From contig NZ_QWDD01000001.1 of the NCBI RefSeq assembly GCF_003722355.1, positions 2,232,001-2,296,000 of the forward strand: a stretch of 64,000 nucleotides of DNA, given 5' to 3'. This document shows, piece by piece, positions 41,501-48,579 of the stretch. The stretch is from Methylocystis hirsuta. GTDB taxonomy: Bacteria; Pseudomonadota; Alphaproteobacteria; Rhizobiales; Beijerinckiaceae. Every line of letters starts with the position of its first letter. The first letter of the stretch is position 1. A program made the translations under genes and the position numbers. Under the pieces are notes generated by a model, which saw only the letters and a program-made list of their open reading frames with translations, did not search any database and had not been told where the DNA came from.

Positions 41501-42009
41501 AATTCGCCGCCTCGGTCAAGCGCGGGGCCACCGCCGGCCGGCTCGCCGCCGTGGTTCTGGACAGGACCGAAAGGCGCACAAAGTCCGGGTCCAAGATGGG
41601 GATCTTGCAGCTCTCGGACGTCAGCGGACAATATGAGGCGATCCTCTTCCAGGAGGGCCTGATCCAATATCGCGATCTTCTAGAGAAGGGCGCGGCGGTG
41701 CTCGTGACCCTATCCGCGGCGGTCGAGGGCGAGGACGTCCGGGCGCGCATCGTTTCTGTCGAACCTTTGGCCGCGGCGGCGGCGCGCGCGCAAAAGGGAC
41801 TGCGCGTCGTCGTCGGCGACGAGGAGCCGCTCGACGGGATCAAGACTCGGCTCGCCGGCCGTGGCGACGGCGAGGTGTCGATTCTTCTGAAGCGCGATGC
41901 GGGACGGGAGGAAATCGAAATCCGCCTGCCCGGAAGCTATCCGGTCACCCCGGAAGTCGCCGGCGCGCTGCGCGCCATTCCGGGCGTTCTGGAGGTCGAA
42001 TATCTGTAG
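38548..42009 (+). CDS. dnaE: DNA polymerase III alpha subunit
   Basis: This is the replicative polymerase, 1153 residues. It has an N-terminal PHP domain ([19 protein letters not shown]), the palm with [16 protein letters not shown] and catalytic Asp residues in [48 protein letters not shown], HhH and OB-fold ([28 protein letters not shown]) and a C-terminal clamp-binding region. It starts MPAAEAGF at 38548. It is the DnaE1-type enzyme, not the mutagenic ImuC type. Confidence 0.97.
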   Translation: [1153 protein letters not shown]

Positions 42010-42019
42010 GAGGAAGCTA

Positions 42020-42042
42020 AACTTAAACTATAAGTTTAAGTT
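42020..42042. repeat. AT-rich perfect palindrome after dnaE
   Basis: AACTTAAACT and AGTTTAAGTT pair perfectly around ATA in an AT-rich stretch (42015-42080) that stands out from the GC-rich surroundings. It may terminate dnaE transcription from either side, or mark an insertion scar. Confidence 0.65.
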
Positions 42043-42195
42043 ATAAAATATTGATTATACATAATTATATGCATATACGCGCTGCCCATGTTGCTCAGCG
42101 TCTTTCCTGTGGAAGGCTCGGAACCAAAGAGCCGACAAATTCGTTGATTGGGCGTTAGCGTAAATTGTGACCTTCCTTACTCGCAGGAGGTATCC

Positions 42196-42525
42196 TTGGA
42201 CGCGACGCTCTCCGCCGCAGCCGCCTTCATCGGCGCGCCTAATGCGCAGTTCCTTGCCCTCACGCTCATTGGCTGCGTCATCGGCTGGTGCGCGACGAAG
42301 CTTTCGCATGTGATGCATTCTAATATCGCCGCCGGAGCTTTGCTGCTCTCCGCGGTGACGGGAGGATGGCTCGCCGCCGAACTCGCCGTGCGCGCCGGAG
42401 TCGGGCCCCGCGGCGCCGACGCGGTGCTGGTCGCCGGCGCGATCGGCGCGGCGCTGTTCTGCGCCGGATGCCGCGCGCTGCACCATGCTGAGGGATCGCA
42501 TGCCGACATTGCGGTTCGTGGTTGA
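42196..42525 (+). CDS. Small integral membrane protein of unknown function
   Basis: The 109-residue protein uses a TTG start at 42196 with a perfect AGGAGG seven bases upstream; the longer open frame before it has no such site. Three membrane segments are visible (about 16-32, 41-60 and 72-92), with C-x-I-G-W-C and C-A-G-C-R in the membrane borders. It does not match a family I know. It lies 36 bases before lipA on the same strand. Confidence 0.65.
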   Translation: MDATLSAAAAFIGAPNAQFLALTLIGCVIGWCATKLSHVMHSNIAAGALLLSAVTGGWLAAELAVRAGVGPRGADAVLVAGAIGAALFCAGCRALHHAEGSHADIAVRG

Positions 42526-42561
42526 CGCGCCTAGCTTGGTGAGAGAGGAGACTCTCCGCCC

Positions 42562-43536
42562 TTGACCGTGCTCGATCTCTTGAACGACGACCCCCGGAAG
42601 AAACGGGGGGAGCCGCCGCTGCGTCATCCTGAAAAGGCGGGCCGGCCTGACGCGCCTGTTCTGCGCAAGCCGCCGTGGATCCGCGTCAAGGCGCCGGGTT
42701 CGAAGGCCTGGGCGGAAACCAGCGGCCTCTTGAAGGACGCCGGGCTCGCGACCGTATGCCAGGAAGCGTCCTGTCCCAACATCGGCGAATGCTGGGAGAA
42801 AAAGCACGCCACCTTCATGATCATGGGCGAGATCTGCACGCGCGCCTGCGCCTTTTGCAATGTCGCCACCGGGTTGCCGACGCGGCTCGACCCAACCGAG
42901 CCGGGCAGGGTCGCCAAAGCCACGCGCGCTCTCGGCCTGTCCCATGTCGTGGTGACGTCCGTCGATCGCGACGATCTCGATGACGGCGGCGCCGGTCATT
43001 TCGCCGAGACCATCGCCGCCATCCGGTCGGCGTGTCCCGAAACGACGATCGAGGTGCTCACGCCGGACTTCTTCAGGAAGCCTGGCGCGCTGGAGCGGGT
43101 GGTGGCGGCGGGCCCGGACGTCTTCAATCACAATCTCGAGACCGTGCCGTCGCTCTATGTGACCGTGCGGCCGGGCGCGCGCTATTTCCACTCGCTGCGA
43201 TTGCTTCAGCGCGCCAAGGAGCTGAACCCTTCCGTCTTCACCAAGTCCGGAGTCATGGTCGGGCTCGGCGAAAGCCGTCTCGAAGTGATGCAGGTGATGG
43301 ACGACATGCGGTCGGCGGACATCGATTTCATCACCATCGGCCAATATCTGCAGCCGACGCGCAAGCACCACGCGATCGCGCGCTTCGTGACGCCGGAGGA
43401 ATTCGAGTCCCTTAAGACGCTCGCCTATGCGAAGGGCTTTCTCTACGTCGCGTCGTCGCCGCTCACCCGCTCGTCGCACCACGCGGGCGACGATTTCGCC
43501 AAACTGCGCGCGGCGCGCGCGACCTTACACGCATAA
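42562..43536 (+). CDS. lipA: Lipoyl synthase
   Basis: LipA is a radical-SAM enzyme that inserts two sulfurs into octanoyl groups to make lipoate. The 324-residue protein has the auxiliary cluster motif [22 protein letters not shown], the radical [13 protein letters not shown] (C-x3-C-x2-C) and [17 protein letters not shown] and the C-terminal [17 protein letters not shown] with the conserved Ser ligand. The start is TTG at 42562, behind GAGAGGAG. Confidence 0.96.
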   Translation: MTVLDLLNDDPRKKRGEPPLRHPEKAGRPDAPVLRKPPWIRVKAPGSKAWAETSGLLKDAGLATVCQEASCPNIGECWEKKHATFMIMGEICTRACAFCNVATGLPTRLDPTEPGRVAKATRALGLSHVVVTSVDRDDLDDGGAGHFAETIAAIRSACPETTIEVLTPDFFRKPGALERVVAAGPDVFNHNLETVPSLYVTVRPGARYFHSLRLLQRAKELNPSVFTKSGVMVGLGESRLEVMQVMDDMRSADIDFITIGQYLQPTRKHHAIARFVTPEEFESLKTLAYAKGFLYVASSPLTRSSHHAGDDFAKLRAARATLHA

Positions 43537-43616
43537 TGGCGGGCTAGACCCTCGCCATTCGATTCACCTGTATGGTTCGTCGCGGCTGCCGCCCCGCGCC
43601 GCAGCATTTCGTCCTA

Positions 43617-44675
43617 TCATTGTGCAGGGACGACGATCCTTGAAGCTCCGACAGCTCGACCAATCTGCGCGGAGTTGAAAGCCCAGGCTGAAGTCTCGTT
43701 GTTGGGTCCAACAGTAATAATAACATCATGCGTACGCGTTCGTCCTGTACTAAATAAGGGCGAGCCTACCGTGTTAGCCGATACGCGCATAAGCGTCCAA
43801 GTTGGGTTGATATTCCCGTTGGATACGATGACAAATTTAAGTTGTAAGGTGACAGTATCAGTTTGGCCTCTCGAAAAATTGGGTTTTCTGGCGCCTTTTG
43901 CAGGTTTTTGGGGGCTGGACTTTGAATCACCTCCAGAAAACGACTGCGGAACATCGTATGAATGGTACGTGCTGTTCACCATCATCGCGCCCACGAGCCA
44001 GTCCTTGATTCCCAAATCGCTCTGTATAAGCAACGGTGAACTTGATGCCGGGATCACGCCCTTTTCGAGAAATGGATCCGTGCGACAGTCAGATTTTTCG
44101 GTGATTGGTTTCATCAAATACTCGATAGACCAATAGGGGTTGAAGGTATCAGTTCTAGAAGCGGTAGAAGCAAACTTCCCTCCAAGCCCAAGCGCATAGC
44201 TTTGCCCAAGGCTCAGCGGTCCATAGGTCTGGGCCGCTGGAGCTCCGGTTAGCAATCCCGCGCCAGCGATAGAAGAAGGTCCAAGATATTGCCCGACAAA
44301 ATTTACGATTCCATTGTGGATGGGCGTCTTTAAGGCTACACCTGGGTTCAGTTCTGAAAATTCATCGACAGCCAGAGAAATACTTAATTGTGCGCCCCAA
44401 TCGTTCGGCAATAATTGGCGATATTTATCGCCAACGCTAACCTTAAGGCCATTTGCCTCTTGAACAGCCTCCTTGAGATCGCAATATATACGTTTCCTTA
44501 TCTCGAACTCTATTTGAGCTGTTGCTGGCCATTTGTGCGTCTGGTCCTCGTCCAAGGTGCCCGGGGGGATATCACGATCCCACGGTTCCGCAATGTCAGG
44601 AGTCACCAAGCCGCAACCGGTCAAAAACCAGGGCAAAATAAGAACGGAGAGAAATTGGAGCGGTCCAAATTTCAT
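43617..44675 (-). CDS. Putative lipoprotein, unknown family, in a lower-GC block
   Basis: The 352-residue protein has a type II signal peptide (MKFGPLQFLSVLILPWFLTGC; Cys21 in LTGC), then IEFEIRKRIYCDLKEAVQEANG, several Gly/Ser-rich beta segments (LSLGQSYALGLGGKFAS) and repeated V-I-V strands near the end. GAGAGGG precedes the start. Codon use is visibly less GC-biased than in the neighbours (many A/T third bases), suggesting acquisition. Similar long lipoproteins occur in Rhizobiales; no function is known to me. Confidence 0.75.
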   Translation of the reverse strand: MKFGPLQFLSVLILPWFLTGCGLVTPDIAEPWDRDIPPGTLDEDQTHKWPATAQIEFEIRKRIYCDLKEAVQEANGLKVSVGDKYRQLLPNDWGAQLSISLAVDEFSELNPGVALKTPIHNGIVNFVGQYLGPSSIAGAGLLTGAPAAQTYGPLSLGQSYALGLGGKFASTASRTDTFNPYWSIEYLMKPITEKSDCRTDPFLEKGVIPASSSPLLIQSDLGIKDWLVGAMMVNSTYHSYDVPQSFSGGDSKSSPQKPAKGARKPNFSRGQTDTVTLQLKFVIVSNGNINPTWTLMRVSANTVGSPLFSTGRTRTHDVIITVGPNNETSAWAFNSAQIGRAVGASRIVVPAQ

Positions 44676-44800
44676 TGTGTTAACCCTCTCGGGATTTGAT
44701 CCGAAAAGGTTAACACATTATCAGTCGATCCGCTGTTGCGGATCGGCAACAGTCAGATGCCTTTAACCTCGTGCTATTGCACTATTTTTTGCCCTCGGAG

Positions 44801-45178
44801 CTATTTGACTGCGGATGTCGCAGCTTTCAGAGCGTCAAATTCGGCGGCTCCGAATTCTGAACTCGGGAGAACGATAAACTCGCAGGAACAAATGCCACTT
44901 ATACGGATACATGGTGGGGTGCATTGGCGTATTGAACTGGAACTTTCAGCTAGGGAAGCGCTTGGATCGGCGGGAGGCGCTAGTTTAGTTAACGCTCCGA
45001 TTTTGTTTTCGTATGCCAGAAATTGCGCCCATGTGAGCTTGACGGGCGGACAGGAGAATTTATTCCCCTTCGGCGTGCATTTCGATGGATCGAATGTTTC
45101 CGGAGGTTGCGCTGAAGCTGGCGCCATAATCGCGCAAGGTCCAACGGCGCAAAATAGAAAAAGCGTTCTAAATTTCAT
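44801..45178 (-). CDS. Small exported protein in the lower-GC block
   Basis: The 125-residue protein starts at ATG 45178 behind GGAGGG. It has a signal peptide (MKFRTLFLFCAVGPCAIMAPASA) and a mature part with DPSKCTPKGNKFSCPPVKLTWAQFLAYENKIGAL and PPCIRISGICSCEF, with several Cys in C-x-C and PPC contexts. It shares strand, composition and the MKF start with the lipoprotein gene downstream, separated by 125 bases with a CGATCCG/CGGATCG hairpin. Not recognised. Confidence 0.65.
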   Translation of the reverse strand: MKFRTLFLFCAVGPCAIMAPASAQPPETFDPSKCTPKGNKFSCPPVKLTWAQFLAYENKIGALTKLAPPADPSASLAESSSSIRQCTPPCIRISGICSCEFIVLPSSEFGAAEFDALKAATSAVK

Positions 45179-45397
45179 TTTGCCCTCCACACAATTTCCC
45201 GGCCAGCTCCGCCAGCCGCATACAGATTATTCGAAATTCGTAATATAGACCCACGATAATACGCGACTTTCCGCGAATTGGCCAGTCTCGACTGGACCCT
45301 GCGGTCGCGGAAACCGCCGCCGGAACACCGGATAGACGAAAGCCGACCTGGGCCGGCCTTCCGATCAGCGGAATCGCAATATTGCGTATAATCTCGT

Positions 45398-45892
45398 CTA
45401 AGCCTTAAGCGCCGTTGAAATCTCGGCCAGCGTCGCGCGTTCGGCGTCGGTGACCTTCACCCCGCCAAAGCCCAGAAAGCCGCCCTCGACGCCCGCTTCC
45501 GCCACCAGATTGGCGATATGGTTGAGCCAATCTTTAAATGCCTTCGACTCATTGGGCGCCTTCGAATCGAGGATCGATGCGGTGCGGCGCAACTCGACGA
45601 GCGCTCGATCTTTGAACTCGTCCACCTTGGCCCCGTCGACCACGCCCTTCACCCCGTCGCGGGCCGCGGCGCGTCCGTCGGGCGTGAGAAGGTCGTCGAC
45701 AACCGCCTTGATCAGCGCATCGGCGTTCGGATCGGATTTTGCCGTGGCCAAAGCCTTGGCGCTCGCGAAACCCTCCTGCAAGGTGCCGATAAAGCCGCTC
45801 GGATCGCCGGCGCTTACGGCGAAGCCGGCCAGCAGCGGCGATTCAAGCAGTTTTTTCCATTCTTCAGCTGTGAAATCGGACTTATTCGCCAT
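45398..45892 (-). CDS. Conserved hypothetical protein, helical
   Basis: The 164-residue protein starts at 45892 with GGAGGG close upstream. The N-terminus SDFTAEEWKKLLESPLLAGFAVSAGDPSGFIGTLQEGFASAKAL and a later LNHIANLVAEAGVEGGFLGFGGVKVTDAERATLAEISTAL show an all-helical cytoplasmic protein with glycine turns. Similar proteins are found in alphaproteobacteria, but I cannot give a function. It has normal high-GC codon use, unlike the preceding two genes. Confidence 0.72.
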   Translation of the reverse strand: MANKSDFTAEEWKKLLESPLLAGFAVSAGDPSGFIGTLQEGFASAKALATAKSDPNADALIKAVVDDLLTPDGRAAARDGVKGVVDGAKVDEFKDRALVELRRTASILDSKAPNESKAFKDWLNHIANLVAEAGVEGGFLGFGGVKVTDAERATLAEISTALKA

Positions 45893-46023
45893 TGTTCCCT
45901 CCGTAGAATATCTCGTGAGCCAGCGAGAACTCGTCGATAGAACTGCGACATGACGCAAATGTTCCAGCCGCGTGACGGCGCCGACTTTTGCCGCTCTCGT
46001 CAATCATCTAGAAGCTTTGGCTC

Positions 46024-46494
46024 ATGAAGAGTTTCCGCAACCGTCGCTACGTGCCGCACAGCGCAGGAGAAATGTTTGCGCTGGTGCGCGACGTCGAATC
46101 CTATCCGCAATTCGTGCCCCTCTGCGAGGCCGTTCGCATCCGTCGACGGTCGGAGATCTCGCCCGGGGTCGAGCTGTCGCTGATCGAGATGCAGGTCGGC
46201 TTCAAAGCGATCTGCGAGCGCTATGTGAGCCGCGTCTGCTGCGACTCCAACAAACTAGACATCAGGGTCGAGTGCGCCGAGGGACCGTTTCGAAAGCTCG
46301 ATAATCGCTGGACGTTCCGCGACGAGCCGGCGGCGAGCGGCGGCGCGTCCCGGTCGATGGTCGATTTCTTCATCGCCTATGAATTCAAGAGCCCGGCGCT
46401 TGGCTTTGTGATGGGCGCGATGTTTGATCGCGCGTTCCACAAATATGCGGACGCCTTCGCCGCACGCGCCGACGAGGTTTACGGCCGCCGCTGA
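46024..46494 (+). CDS. Coq10/RatA-type START-like protein
   Basis: The 156-residue protein has the SRPBCC/START core: VPHSAGEMFALVRDVESYPQFVPLCEAVRI, LIEMQVGFKAICERYVSRV and the C-terminal helix KSPALGFVMGAMFDRAFHKYADAFAARADEVYG. This matches Coq10 homologs that bind ubiquinone and support respiration, and which in Rhizobiales usually follow lipA. Here the two are separated by about 2.5 kb of extra genes. Its stop overlaps the convergent pncC gene. Confidence 0.9.
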   Translation: MKSFRNRRYVPHSAGEMFALVRDVESYPQFVPLCEAVRIRRRSEISPGVELSLIEMQVGFKAICERYVSRVCCDSNKLDIRVECAEGPFRKLDNRWTFRDEPAASGGASRSMVDFFIAYEFKSPALGFVMGAMFDRAFHKYADAFAARADEVYGRR

Positions 46495-46976
46495 GCCGCG
46501 TCGACGGCGTCTATCATCATGTCCAGCGCTTGCGTGACCGAGGCGGCGCGGATTTCGGCGCGCGACAGCGGTCCATAGCGCCGCACGACATGATCGACGC
46601 CGCCGTCGCGCCGGGCGCAGGCGAAATGAACGAGCCCCACAGGCTTTTCAGGCGTACCGCCGCCGGGTCCGGCGACGCCCGTCACCGCGACGGCGACATC
46701 GACTAGCGAGTGTTCGATGGCGCCCAGCGCCATGGCGCGCGCGACCTCGGCGCTGACCGCGCCATGCGCCTTGAGCAATGCGTCCGCGACGCCCAGCATG
46801 TCGCATTTCGCGGCGTTGGAATAGGTGACGAAGCCGCGGTCGAACACGTCGGACGAGCCTGGGATTTCGGTGAGCGCCGCGGCGACCAGGCCGCCGGTGC
46901 AGGATTCCGCCGTCGCCAGACGCAAGGCTTTGGCGCGGGCTCCGTCGAGAAGTTCTTTAGCTTTTACGTATGTCAT
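46479..46976 (-). CDS. pncC: CinA-family nicotinamide-nucleotide amidohydrolase (PncC)
   Basis: The protein has about 165 residues, the length of stand-alone PncC/CinA C-terminal proteins, which deamidate NMN in NAD recycling. Motifs: LRLATAESCTGGLVAAALTEIPGSSDVFDRGFVTYSNAAKCDMLGV, AVTGVAGPGGGTPEKPVGLVHFA. Three in-frame ATGs (47000, 46988, 46976) lie in a small repeated sequence; 46976 is used here but the true start is uncertain. It overlaps the Coq10-like gene tail to tail by 16 bases. Confidence 0.88.
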   Translation of the reverse strand: MTYVKAKELLDGARAKALRLATAESCTGGLVAAALTEIPGSSDVFDRGFVTYSNAAKCDMLGVADALLKAHGAVSAEVARAMALGAIEHSLVDVAVAVTGVAGPGGGTPEKPVGLVHFACARRDGGVDHVVRRYGPLSRAEIRAASVTQALDMMIDAVDAAQRRP

Positions 46977-47019
46977 ATGTTTACTCATTACGTATCTCAT
47001 AAATCTGGATTACGTATGT
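46964..47019. repeat. Three TTACGTAT direct repeats at the pncC start
   Basis: TTACGTATGT (46964-46973), TTACGTATCT (46988-46997) and TTACGTATGT (47010-47019) recur with 24- and 22-base spacing, and each contains the palindrome TACGTA. They may be regulator sites for pncC or result from a short tandem duplication that also created the repeated ATG starts. Confidence 0.6.
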
Positions 47020-47050
47020 AATACAAAATCCTTTGAACGGCTCAGATGTC

Positions 47051-47115
47051 ATTCCCGACGCGCGAAGCGCGATCGGGAATCCAGAGCGACATCCAACACG
47101 CTTGTTGTGACTCTG
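47051..47115. repeat. Left half of a REP-like palindrome pair interrupted by the IS
   Basis: ATTCCCGA...TCGGGAAT hairpin at 47051-47080 (inner CGCGC/GCGCG), followed by a spacer ending GACTCTG at 47115. The matching right half is at 48516-48549. Joined, they read ...GACTCTGGATTCCCGG..., an uninterrupted repeat. Confidence 0.82.
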
Positions 47116-47189
47116 ATGGGGTGGACGGCCCCCGACGGCATCGTTTGTGCCAGAATGAGGTTGTCGAATCTCAAACGAGGGAGCCGTCC

Positions 47190-48230
47190 GTGAACGAGAT
47201 TATCCGCATTGGCATGGATACGTCGAAACATTTTTTTCAGCTTCACGGGGTGGACGCCGCCGAGCGGCCGGTTTTGCGCAAAAGGCTGCGGCGCAAGGAG
47301 GTCGTAGCGTTCTTTGCGGGACTTTCGCCGATGGTTGTCGGGATCGAGGCTTGCGGCGCGGCGCATCATTGGGCGCGCACGCTTTCTGAACTTGGTCACG
47401 AGGTGCAGCTTTTGCCGCCGCAGCTGGTGAAGCCCTATGTCAAACGCGGCAAGAACGACGCGGCCGACGCCGAGGCGCTGTGCGAAGCGATGAGCCGGCC
47501 GACGATGCGTTTTGCGCCGGTCAAGAGCAAGGAGGAGCAAGCGGCGCTGATGCTGATCGGCGTGCGCGATCGGCTGATCCGCAATCGCACGCAGCTTGCG
47601 AACGCCATTCGCGGCTACGCGGCGGAGTTTGGATTGATCGCCGCCAAGGGTCTCGACAAGATCGAGCCGCTGCTCGCGCGGCTTGAAGCGGACGAGAGTT
47701 TGCCGGCCTTGGCGCGCGATTTGTTCATGACGCAGGCGGAAGAATACGCGCAGCTTAAGGCAAAGATCAGGGATGTCGACGCCAAGCTTTCCGCCTGGCG
47801 CCGGCAAGACGCGCGCAGCCGCCGGCTCGTGCGCATTCCGGGACTGGGGCCGATCGGCGCGGCGTTGCTGTCGATGAAGACGCTCGACCCGAGTTTGTTT
47901 CGTTCGGGACGCCAGTTCGCGGCCTGGATCGGCTTGACGCCGAAGGATCATTCGACCGCCGGCAAGGTCAAACTCGGGGGGATCACCCGCGCCGGCGACG
48001 AGGCCTTGCGCAGCGCATTGGTGAGCGGCGCGACCGCCGTCATCCGGCAGGCGCGACACGGCAGAGGAAAACCCTCGCCCTGGCTCGCGGCGCTGATCGC
48101 GCGCAAGCCGCCAAAACTCGCCGCCGTGGCGCTCGCCAACAAGATCGCCCGCATCGCGTGGAAACTCATGAAGACGGGAGAAAGTTACGACGCCAGACGG
48201 GCGTCGGGCGCCGCGGCGCAGGCCGCATAA
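47190..48230 (+). CDS. IS1111-type DEDD recombinase (IS110 family)
   Basis: The 346-residue recombinase starts at GTG 47190 behind GAGGGAG. The N-terminal RuvC-like DEDD domain has Asp in IGMDTSKHFFQLHGVD, Glu in VVGIEACGAAHHWAR and Asp-Asp in RGKNDAADAEAL; the C-terminal domain has IPGLGPIGAALL, FAAWIGLTPKDHSTAGKVKLGGITRAGDEALRSALV with the catalytic Ser expected in this part. Such enzymes use an element-encoded guide RNA to join the circular element to its target. The gene appears intact. Confidence 0.96.
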   Translation: MNEIIRIGMDTSKHFFQLHGVDAAERPVLRKRLRRKEVVAFFAGLSPMVVGIEACGAAHHWARTLSELGHEVQLLPPQLVKPYVKRGKNDAADAEALCEAMSRPTMRFAPVKSKEEQAALMLIGVRDRLIRNRTQLANAIRGYAAEFGLIAAKGLDKIEPLLARLEADESLPALARDLFMTQAEEYAQLKAKIRDVDAKLSAWRRQDARSRRLVRIPGLGPIGAALLSMKTLDPSLFRSGRQFAAWIGLTPKDHSTAGKVKLGGITRAGDEALRSALVSGATAVIRQARHGRGKPSPWLAALIARKPPKLAAVALANKIARIAWKLMKTGESYDARRASGAAAQAA

Positions 48231-48240
48231 CCTCAAAGTT

Positions 48241-48500
48241 TCGCGAAACCAGGGCGCGTTCCCGCGCCTTTGTCTCGCGGAAGGCCGGAACTTGCAAGAA
48301 AACGACAGATGGCGCGATCAATCGATCCAAGACGCGAGACATTCCGTGGAATCCAGCGGCGGTCTCATGCCGCGACTCTGTGTGGAGCTCGCGTCGCGGA
48401 ACCCATCTTGGCCAGCGGTCATTCGCGACCGCGCAAACAGGCCGGACATATGGACGCAAACGATCCGATCAAAACTCTGTCCCCAACCCTTGCGAGGCGG
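48241..48500 (+). ncRNA. Candidate guide (bridge/seeker) RNA region of the IS1111-type element
   Basis: The 3' non-coding end can fold into several hairpins. The key one has an 8-bp outer stem, GACGCGAG (48331-48338) with CTCGCGTC (48388-48395), and an apical stem GCGGC/GCCGC (48356-48360, 48369-48373). Between them, the left side carries GGAATCCAG (48348-48356), complementary to the core plus right flank of the empty target (CTGGATTCC); the right side carries GACTCTG (48374-48380), identical to the left flank at 47109-47115. This two-guide internal loop is what IS110/IS1111 target-binding loops look like. A further hairpin lies at 48415-48432, and ACATATGGA (48446-48454) repeats the element right end (48510-48518), a possible donor guide. 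RNA ends are unknown. Confidence 0.68.
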
Positions 48501-48515
48501 GGGCCGTCCACATAT

Positions 48516-48553
48516 GGATTCCCGGTCAGGCCTTCGGCCTGCCGGGAATGACA
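48516..48553. repeat. Right half of the REP-like palindrome pair interrupted by the IS
   Basis: ATTCCCGG (48518-48525) pairs with CCGGGAAT (48542-48549), with inner CAGGCC/GGCCTG around TTC. It is inverted relative to the half at 47051-47080, as expected of a BIME-like pair, and follows the element end without spacer. Confidence 0.82.
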
Positions 48554-48579
48554 CGGCCCAACCAAACGGATCAGCCGGA

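Larger units (their letters stand above)
47116..48515 (+). mobile_element. IS110-family (IS1111-type) insertion sequence
   Basis: The element is about 1.4 kb with one recombinase gene (47190-48230). Subterminal inverted repeats GTGGACGGCCCCCG (47121-47134) and CGGGGGCCGTCCAC (48498-48511) match perfectly over 14 bases and lie a few bases inside the ends, as in IS1111-type elements. There is no target duplication; the flanks join to an intact REP-like repeat. End positions are accurate to about two bases. The 3' non-coding part (285 bases) is long and structured. Confidence 0.9.

Noticed and set aside
47049..48236. A 395-codon antisense frame covering the IS recombinase
   Set aside because: It mirrors the recombinase gene and shows no family motif; antisense frames of this length are expected at this GC content.
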